A DNA stretch of 64,000 bases, from positions 19,704 to 83,703 of IMG/VR virus record IMGVR_UViG_3300008267_000022; one strand, written 5' to 3'. Shown in pieces: positions 58,707-64,000 of this stretch. Each line of letters starts with the position of its first letter. Position 1 is the first letter of the stretch. Source of the stretch: a virus. The notes below the pieces were generated by a model that saw only the letters and a list, made by a program, of their open reading frames with translations, made no database searches and was not told the origin of the DNA. The translations under genes and the position numbers were made by a program.

Positions 58707-60507
58707 TACCCCAGGCGCTTCCAGTATTAGCAGTTCCTAAAGACATTAATGTGATACTATTTCCTACTGCAGAACATATAGTTCGTCTTCCACCAGATTG
58801 GGAAGAATCATTAAGATATAAAAGATTTCCAGCCATAGTAGAATTGATAATTATAACTCCAGTTCCAGTACCATCTTTAATTTTAACTAATTCGACACAT
58901 CTACCGGCAGTACTATTTAAAAAATTAGTAATGTTTAAATTTCCATAACCTACAGGAGCAACTGAAGTTGTGTTATCTATTATTAGTATGATATCATCAT
59001 CATTTTGTACCTGTTGGGTTGGGGATGATGCCCAGTCTGCATTAGTTAATGTTATAGTTCTATATTTTCTAACTTGGGCTCCTTTAGTAGTTAAAGAACC
59101 AGAGGTAGTTAATGATCCAGATACACTTAAATTATTAAATACTGATAATGAACCCGTCACTGATACTGAGCCTGATATTGCTGCTGAGCCTGTGGTTAGG
59201 AGTGATCCTGTTAAGGTTAGTGAGCCACTTGTATTAAGGGTGCCAGTAAATGGGTTATATGAAATTCTAGAAGGACTATACAGTGTTTTATTTCCTGTGT
59301 TAGTCTCGGTTCCCATTACTGGGTAGTAGGTTGTGTTTACTGTTGATTGGATGCTATATATTGTGCTAGCAGATACGGCTGTAACAGAGTGAGAAGCTGC
59401 ACTAGATGACCATGAAGAACTAGCTAAAGTAGCAAAGGATGAAGTTCCTATAAATTGAGCACCCTCCCAGTCTATAATGGTAGCACCTGTTGATTTATAG
59501 AGTTTTCTATTATCCCAATCAGCTGATTGGGCTGCTGAGCTATCTAGGAGTAGTCGGGAACTCCAGTCGATAGAAGCTATATCAAAAGCATCTTTTAGTA
59601 TTCTTGAATTCCATTGGATTGATGAAACCCCAGTTCCGTCATATAATCTCCTAGGGTTCCATCCTAATGCAGTAACTCCTGTAGAGTCATATAAAAATCT
59701 GTTAGTTGAATCTAAACTATTGTTAACCCCATCATTTACTAATAAAGTTCCAGATATACCTACTTCTATACTGGAACCTGAAATGTGTAAAGAGCCAGTG
59801 TGAGAATCATCTCCAAATTTAAGGATATAGCGGGCGTCACCTGCTGCTGTATCCAAAGGAGCAATAACTAACCATTGTCCTTCTCCTGTTATTGAACTAG
59901 TAGTATAAATATAAGCATCACCGTTATTGTTAGGGGTAGGATCTCCAGATATAACCCATAATGTCCCAGGAGTAAGAGATCCAGTATTATTACCAGATGA
60001 TGATGCTATTAAAGAAGCTGAATTTCCAGTAATTGTGGATGACAAAGCAACGTTTACGTTTCCTCCAGATGATGGGAGTACTCCATTTACTGAAGTTACA
60101 TATCCTGTAGCTCCTGCTGTTGTAAGGATAGGGAATCCATTTATAGTTCCTCCTACACCTATGTCTATAGTATTTGTAATATTTAAAGATGAAGCAGTTA
60201 AGCTACTACTCCAATCTAAAGATAAATTTCCTGTTGAGTCAATTAGTTGCCTATTTTCCCAATCTATTGATACGTTTGATGTAGAGTCTACAAGTTCTCT
60301 AGTAGAAGAATCTATGTTAGTTGCATTGTTATCATCAATAACTAATAATGAGCCAGTCACTAACAACGAACCAGTCATATTAAAAGATCCGGATAGTGAT
60401 ATATCGTAAGCATCTATTCCTGTAAATGCATCTACTGATTGAGATACATGACCTGGTTGGACTATTCCTAAGGATACTATAGTACTTTTGTCTAGTATTT
60501 TTGCCAT
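58696..60507 (-). CDS. Repeat-rich tail fibre/appendage protein, 603 aa
   Basis: Ser/Thr/Gly-rich, repetitive. It contains two copies (about residues 70-101) and five copies (about 269-349) of a 16-residue unit of the form R-x-L-x-D-S-T-G-x-x-S-x-D-W-x-x, and SGSLTTSGSLTTKG-type triplets further on. The last part (ADWASSPTQQVQNDDDIILI) looks like a globular tip. Long thin fibre geometry is likely. Preceded by the class III element ATATTTATAATAAAAT. Confidence 0.8.
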   Translation of the reverse strand: MAKILDKSTIVSLGIVQPGHVSQSVDAFTGIDAYDISLSGSFNMTGSLLVTGSLLVIDDNNATNIDSSTRELVDSTSNVSIDWENRQLIDSTGNLSLDWSSSLTASSLNITNTIDIGVGGTINGFPILTTAGATGYVTSVNGVLPSSGGNVNVALSSTITGNSASLIASSSGNNTGSLTPGTLWVISGDPTPNNNGDAYIYTTSSITGEGQWLVIAPLDTAAGDARYILKFGDDSHTGSLHISGSSIEVGISGTLLVNDGVNNSLDSTNRFLYDSTGVTALGWNPRRLYDGTGVSSIQWNSRILKDAFDIASIDWSSRLLLDSSAAQSADWDNRKLYKSTGATIIDWEGAQFIGTSSFATLASSSWSSSAASHSVTAVSASTIYSIQSTVNTTYYPVMGTETNTGNKTLYSPSRISYNPFTGTLNTSGSLTLTGSLLTTGSAAISGSVSVTGSLSVFNNLSVSGSLTTSGSLTTKGAQVRKYRTITLTNADWASSPTQQVQNDDDIILIIDNTTSVAPVGYGNLNITNFLNSTAGRCVELVKIKDGTGTGVIIINSTMAGNLLYLNDSSQSGGRRTICSAVGNSITLMSLGTANTGSAWGNGY

Positions 60508-60512
60508 TTAAA

Positions 60513-60528
60513 TATTTTATTATAAATA
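60513..60528 (-). promoter_or_regulatory. Class III motif ATATTTATAATAAAAT
   Basis: Minus-strand element directly before the 603-aa fibre gene, identical over 16 bases to the one at 30394-30409 and sharing TTTTTAGATATTTATAAT with the site at 33422. Confidence 0.5.
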
Positions 60529-60550
60529 TCTAAAAATTTTAAATATTAAA

Positions 60551-61576
60551 TCAGTATGTTTTTATGTTATCTAAATCAGATAACCTATTTTGAAGATTTT
60601 GTATAGCAGGCCCCATTTTTCTACTAGAAGCACCTGAATTTTGGATTTTTTGGATTTCTTGTAAAATGGCTTGCCTTTCATTTTCAGAAGGTAATTCTAC
60701 AATAAGTTCTGATATTTCTTCATTAGGGGTAGGTGGGGTGTGTGTAGGTTTGGGTTCTCCGTAGATGTTGGTTTTGGGTTTGGTTCTGTCAAATGCTTGG
60801 TTGGTTGCTATTACTAGAGTAATTGCTAGTGGATCAAACACAAAAATTAATAAGAATATAAACCAATTAGCTACTGTTTTTATATCTGCACCCGTAATTT
60901 CGCTTACGTATTGTACTGCTCCTAATTCATTTCCTTCACTTGCTTTAGATTCCATATTTAGAATTTGAATATCTAAATTAGTAATTGAATCGTTTAAAGC
61001 ATCTATCTTTAAAGATACTTTATCTTTATTTGTTTGTGCTGTAGTAAGTTGGGTTTCAAATGATTTTCTGTTAGCATTATTAGCTTTGGTGATTACTTGG
61101 CCTGTTTTATTGTCTATTGATTGGGTTGTAGTATTTGTTGATAAGGCATTGCGTAATTGAGAAATGTCTTTATCTAAAGTTGTTTTTTCTTTTTCAAGAT
61201 CTATTTTAATTTCTTCAAAACGTTTTTTCTTAACTTCAACATTTTGAATTTGTTTCCCTCCAATTTCAAGTTTAGCAATATTCTCTTGAAACCCAGTACT
61301 TAATAAACCATAAATACCAATAGAAGTAATTACAGATAAAATTACAAGTGCTATAGTTAAATATATCTTTAAAAGTGCATATGTATTTTTCCAAGCATTA
61401 TGTAAATATGTTGCAATAGCTATTTTAGATACCTCTAAAAATGAACCCATAATGATAACAGGTGTAGCTACACCAACAAATACAATTGATAAACCTATAA
61501 CACTATAATAAGCAGCAGTAGCCGAAAGCCCTATTGCACAAAATAAAAGGAACCAGGGTAAAAATTTTTGTTTCAT
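60551..61576 (-). CDS. Multi-pass membrane protein with long coiled coil, 341 aa
   Basis: Start at 61576 (MKQKFLPWF) follows the promoter. About three N-terminal transmembrane helices, a coiled coil of roughly 100-120 residues with strong heptads (KKKRFEEIKIDLEKEKTTLD), another membrane segment (TVANWFIFLLIFVFDPLAI) and a proline-rich tail. Topology suggests an envelope-spanning or lysis-regulating protein between fibre and holin genes. No enzymatic motif. Confidence 0.75.
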   Translation of the reverse strand: MKQKFLPWFLLFCAIGLSATAAYYSVIGLSIVFVGVATPVIIMGSFLEVSKIAIATYLHNAWKNTYALLKIYLTIALVILSVITSIGIYGLLSTGFQENIAKLEIGGKQIQNVEVKKKRFEEIKIDLEKEKTTLDKDISQLRNALSTNTTTQSIDNKTGQVITKANNANRKSFETQLTTAQTNKDKVSLKIDALNDSITNLDIQILNMESKASEGNELGAVQYVSEITGADIKTVANWFIFLLIFVFDPLAITLVIATNQAFDRTKPKTNIYGEPKPTHTPPTPNEEISELIVELPSENERQAILQEIQKIQNSGASSRKMGPAIQNLQNRLSDLDNIKTY

Positions 61577-61583
61577 AATTAGG

Positions 61584-61613
61584 AATATAAGAGGCTCCCT
61601 TAGGAGCCCCAAA
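61584..61613 (-). promoter_or_regulatory. Class I promoter whose spacer is a terminator hairpin
   Basis: Minus-strand TTTGG, then 19 bases including GGCTCC-TAAG-GGAGCC, then TATATT. The same arrangement as at 41553-41582, upstream of the 341-aa membrane gene. Confidence 0.7.
61590..61610 (-). terminator. Terminator after the holin gene
   Basis: Minus-strand GGGGCTCC-TAA-GGGAGCC hairpin followed by TCTTATATT, about 25 bp after the stop of the holin-like gene. Overlaps the promoter of the next gene. Confidence 0.75.
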
Positions 61614-61635
61614 TATTTTTAAAAAAAGTTAATTA

Positions 61636-61800
61636 TTACTTGTTTTTATCTACTACAGACCAAATAGTACCAGCTAATGCTAATGTACCACCAATCAATT
61701 CATTAAGTAGACTTTCATCAATGTATCCTTTAACTACAAAGAAACCTCCGACAAATGTCAAGATGTGTCTTGCGATACCTAAGATTTGTTCTTTACTCAT
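61636..61800 (-). CDS. Holin-like protein, 54 aa
   Basis: Two hydrophobic segments separated by a charged turn: HILTFVGGFFVVKGYID and LIGGTLALAGTIWSVVDKNK. It resembles the Pam3-gp28 family of small two-helix putative phage holins, which end G-x-x-W-S. It lies 19 bp downstream of the endolysin gene, the usual partner. Confidence 0.75.
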   Translation of the reverse strand: MSKEQILGIARHILTFVGGFFVVKGYIDESLLNELIGGTLALAGTIWSVVDKNK

Positions 61801-61819
61801 TTTATTTTATTTTTATTGG

Positions 61820-62695
61820 TTACAAACTTAATAACATATCAATAAGTTCCGGTTGAGGGAACATATCAACTTTTCCTCTAATAACATTAGTATGGGTATA
61901 TAGACCAGGTGTTTTTTCAGCTTTAGCTAAGTCTAAAACATCAAATCCATCTGCTCCTTTTTGTTTTACCCACTCTACTAATCCTACTCTAGGATCAATA
62001 TTATATCTATTAGCTACATATAATATCCAATTTTTTAATACACGAATCTGTTCATCTGAGTAGCGGTGCCATGTTTTATGGCCTCTAAATGGTTTAGCTA
62101 AAGTTACTATTTGGGAAGGATCAGCAGGTGTGCCTACATATGTCTTACCATTTACAATTTGGCCCATACAGCAAACTTCAATAGCAACTGAATTTCTATG
62201 CATTACTGAATTGCCAGTTCCGGTGTGCCAGCCATATCCAAATTCGGGGAAGCATTGGATTAAGTCGCCATCATATTTAGTGTTTCCATTTTTAACAGAT
62301 TGGCCACCTAATATGAATTCAGTAGCAACATTACCTCTACTATCTCTAGCCCACATATCTGCTACACTGTATGGATTTTCCCAGCCAGCTGTGTGGTGTA
62401 AAAATATCCATTGTTTTTTAACAGGCCCTTTAAAGTAAGTACCTTCAGGCATGTAATGTTTAATAATTTGTAATGCCGATTGAATTTCATCATTTTCAGC
62501 ATTATCTGTATTTAGTATGCCCATATGAGCCCATGTTTTAGGGCCTACGATTCCATCTACTACTAAGCCATTTTTCTTTTGATAATCTTTTACTGCGGCT
62601 TCTGTTTTTGGCCCAAAATCACCATCAGCAGTAATTTTAAGAAACTCTTGTAGAGTTTTTACGGCCTCGCCTTTGCTTCCTAGTTTCAGTGTCAT
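61820..62695 (-). CDS. Endolysin: peptidoglycan-binding domain plus N-acetylmuramoyl-L-alanine amidase, 291 aa
   Basis: N-terminal PG_binding_1 domain (LGSKGEAVKTLQEFL ... DGIVGPKTWAHM, residues 1-57) followed by an Amidase_2 domain: IFLHHTAGWENP (Zn His and His), VAIEVCCMGQIVNG (conserved VAIE) and HKTWHRYSDEQI (Zn His). It cleaves the lactyl-amide bond at cell lysis. No signal peptide, so release through the holins is expected. Confidence 0.93.
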   Translation of the reverse strand: MTLKLGSKGEAVKTLQEFLKITADGDFGPKTEAAVKDYQKKNGLVVDGIVGPKTWAHMGILNTDNAENDEIQSALQIIKHYMPEGTYFKGPVKKQWIFLHHTAGWENPYSVADMWARDSRGNVATEFILGGQSVKNGNTKYDGDLIQCFPEFGYGWHTGTGNSVMHRNSVAIEVCCMGQIVNGKTYVGTPADPSQIVTLAKPFRGHKTWHRYSDEQIRVLKNWILYVANRYNIDPRVGLVEWVKQKGADGFDVLDLAKAEKTPGLYTHTNVIRGKVDMFPQPELIDMLLSL

Positions 62696-62885
62696 CTTCT
62701 TTAAAAAAATTAGTTAAAAATTTACCTATTACTCCTGTAATTAAGGCTGTTAAAGCAACCCACTGTACGTTTTCGTACATAGCAAAACCAGTTATTGTAA
62801 CACTTACTGCAAGTAAAGCATCACCTAATTTTCTCCATTTGATAGGAGTTGGTTTGTAGTAGTTCTTTAACATTTTATTATACAT
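62637..62885 (-). CDS. Two-helix holin-like membrane protein, 82 aa
   Basis: Started at the first ATG at 62885 (MYNKMLKNY); an upstream GTG at 62900 is possible. Two hydrophobic helices (LGDALLAVSVTITGFAMY and WVALTALITGVIGKFLTNFF) and a very basic C-terminus (RKQRRGRKNSTRVS) fit a class II-like holin. Overlaps the endolysin start by 59 bases. Two holin-like genes flanking the endolysin may be a holin/antiholin pair. Confidence 0.7.
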   Translation of the reverse strand: MYNKMLKNYYKPTPIKWRKLGDALLAVSVTITGFAMYENVQWVALTALITGVIGKFLTNFFKEDDTETRKQRRGRKNSTRVS

Positions 62886-62889
62886 ATGC

Positions 62890-64000
62890 TTAACCTTCAC
62901 AAGCTACGCAATTATCATCTCTTGAAATTGTATCTCCGCGCAAGATCGACTCAGATCGCATATAATAAAGTGTTTTAATTCCTTCTTTCCAAGCTAATTT
63001 ATGTACGTCACTTATATATTTTGGTGAATCAGAAGGATCAAATGTTAGGTTCAATGAAATTGCTTGATCAACATATTTTTGTCTGATACCATTTTGGCGA
63101 ACAACCTCGTATGGGTTAATTTCTTTAAATGTTAAAAATATTTCTTTTTCCTCGTCAGTTAAAATATAATCAGGTAATCCCATAACAGAACCTTTATCTT
63201 TAGCAATCTGTTCCCAAACACTATCAATATTATATCCTTTAGATTCAAGTAAACGCTCTAATGTTGGGTTTTTCTTAATGAATGTACCTTTTGCTGTTTT
63301 TAAATTATAAACATTTGCAGGAATAGGTTCAATTGAAGGAGATACACCTCCTGAGATATGAGCATTTGATACAGTTGGGGCAATTGCTAAATGGTGAGTA
63401 TGTCTTAAACCTGTACCTTTACACCATTCTGGTTCTCCATAAAGTTTTGCTTGGTCACGAGATGCTTTTAATGCTTCTTTTTCAATAAAATCAAACATCA
63501 AACGTGTATAAGAGTTTGCTTGTAAACCTGCAAATGGGATATTTTTTTCTTGTAAGAATGTATGCCAACCTAAAACACCGATACCAATTGCTCTACCTTT
63601 AGATGCCGAGCGGTATGTGTTTTCCATAAAGCGGATGCTTTTAGATCGATCAATAAATTCTTGTAATACACCTTCCAAAAACCAACAAGTTAGTTCAGGT
63701 AAAGTCATACCATTGTCAAATAAACATCCTTTCCATTCATCCCAACGAGCTAAATTTAAAGAAGATAAACAACAAATAAATGAATGTAATTCATCTGTGT
63801 AAAGTGAAATTTCAGAACAAATATTTGTCATTGAAACATGTAAATTATTCTTTTTATATGCTTCAGGGTTATTGTTGTTTACATTATCCTCAAACATAAT
63901 GTAAGGTTCACCAGTTTCAAGTCGTGTTTTTAATATCTCACCCCATAATTTTAATGCTTTAGGGTCTTTTTCTTCAACACGATTCATAAACGCATCATCA
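62890..64000 (-). CDS. nrdA: Class I ribonucleotide reductase alpha subunit, 3' part
   Basis: The open frame continues past the right edge (visible codons before the first Met read DDAF), so the N-terminal half is outside. MTNICSEISLYT holds the active-site Cys of the C439 region, SFICCLSSLNL the C462 region, IKTLYYMRSES the Tyr pair for radical transfer, and the end CVACEG is the C-terminal redox pair. It makes dNDPs for phage DNA synthesis. Confidence 0.95.
   Translation of the reverse strand, partial: DDAFMNRVEEKDPKALKLWGEILKTRLETGEPYIMFEDNVNNNNPEAYKKNNLHVSMTNICSEISLYTDELHSFICCLSSLNLARWDEWKGCLFDNGMTLPELTCWFLEGVLQEFIDRSKSIRFMENTYRSASKGRAIGIGVLGWHTFLQEKNIPFAGLQANSYTRLMFDFIEKEALKASRDQAKLYGEPEWCKGTGLRHTHHLAIAPTVSNAHISGGVSPSIEPIPANVYNLKTAKGTFIKKNPTLERLLESKGYNIDSVWEQIAKDKGSVMGLPDYILTDEEKEIFLTFKEINPYEVVRQNGIRQKYVDQAISLNLTFDPSDSPKYISDVHKLAWKEGIKTLYYMRSESILRGDTISRDDNCVACEG

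Noticed and set aside
59927-60409. 160-codon plus-strand open frame opposite the fibre gene
   Set aside because: Antisense shadow of the repeat-rich fibre gene; every supported gene is on the minus strand.

Overview
The window looks like about 64 kb of a large, lytic, T4-like (myovirus-type) phage infecting a member of the Bacteroidota, probably a flavobacterium-like host. This is inferred from sequence alone. The DNA is strongly AT-rich and every convincing gene is on the minus strand, so transcription runs from high to low coordinates. T4-type replication proteins are present: family B DNA polymerase, gp45-like clamp, gp44-like clamp loader with a probable gp62 partner, NrdA and ThyA. The Bacteroidota link rests on promoters of the form TTTG-N19-TAnnTT, A-rich leaders with little Shine-Dalgarno sequence, lipoboxes, and a FISUMP-type adhesin module.

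Layout in order of transcription. The right edge holds the 3' part of nrdA, then a lysis block (two small holin-like proteins and a peptidoglycan-binding/amidase endolysin), a membrane coiled-coil protein and a repeat-rich fibre (64.0-58.7 kb). Next come small metabolic and host-interaction genes: SET domain, SMR-type transporter, cytidylyltransferase, ThyA, hotdog thioesterase and a lytic transglycosylase (58.7-54.3 kb). A 7-deazaguanine DNA-modification block follows (DpdA, QueC, QueD, thioredoxin, QueE; FolE lies beyond the fibres). Four large virion-associated genes span 50.4-41.6 kb: a beta-helix fibre, a 1211-residue Cys-rich/FISUMP adhesin, a protein with a trypsin-like protease triad, and another very large fibre-like protein. 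The replication block (41.5-30.6 kb) holds FolE, a phosphoribosyltransferase, MazG-like, PolB, clamp, GroES/GroEL and clamp loader. A group of proteins sharing a short AGII motif lies at 33.4-29.0 kb. From 27.7 to 13.5 kb is a dense operon of glycan genes: at least eight glycosyltransferases, GDP-mannose dehydratase, a fucosyltransferase-like enzyme, a UDP-glucose dehydrogenase, an epimerase, two methyltransferases and tailoring enzymes.

From 10.45 to 8.72 kb is an RNA operon with a duplicated promoter, tRNA-Leu(UAA), two CAT-anticodon tRNAs, three abnormal tRNA-like elements, and a GC-rich, densely paired RNA of about 320 nt ending in a terminator. The left end (8.7-0 kb) contains many small early-type genes of unknown function, plus a RadA-like ATPase, a DUF932 protein, a metallophosphoesterase and a cREC-domain protein.

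Most notable: (i) the structured RNA with its malformed tRNA-like neighbours; (ii) a nearly complete 7-deazaguanine pathway whose QueC has lost its zinc cysteines and whose QueE has an unusual CX3CX7C cluster motif; (iii) promoters in which an intrinsic terminator hairpin of the upstream gene fills the 19-bp promoter spacer; (iv) a short shared motif at the N- or C-terminus of four clustered proteins; (v) the large glycan operon with cut-down enzymes.
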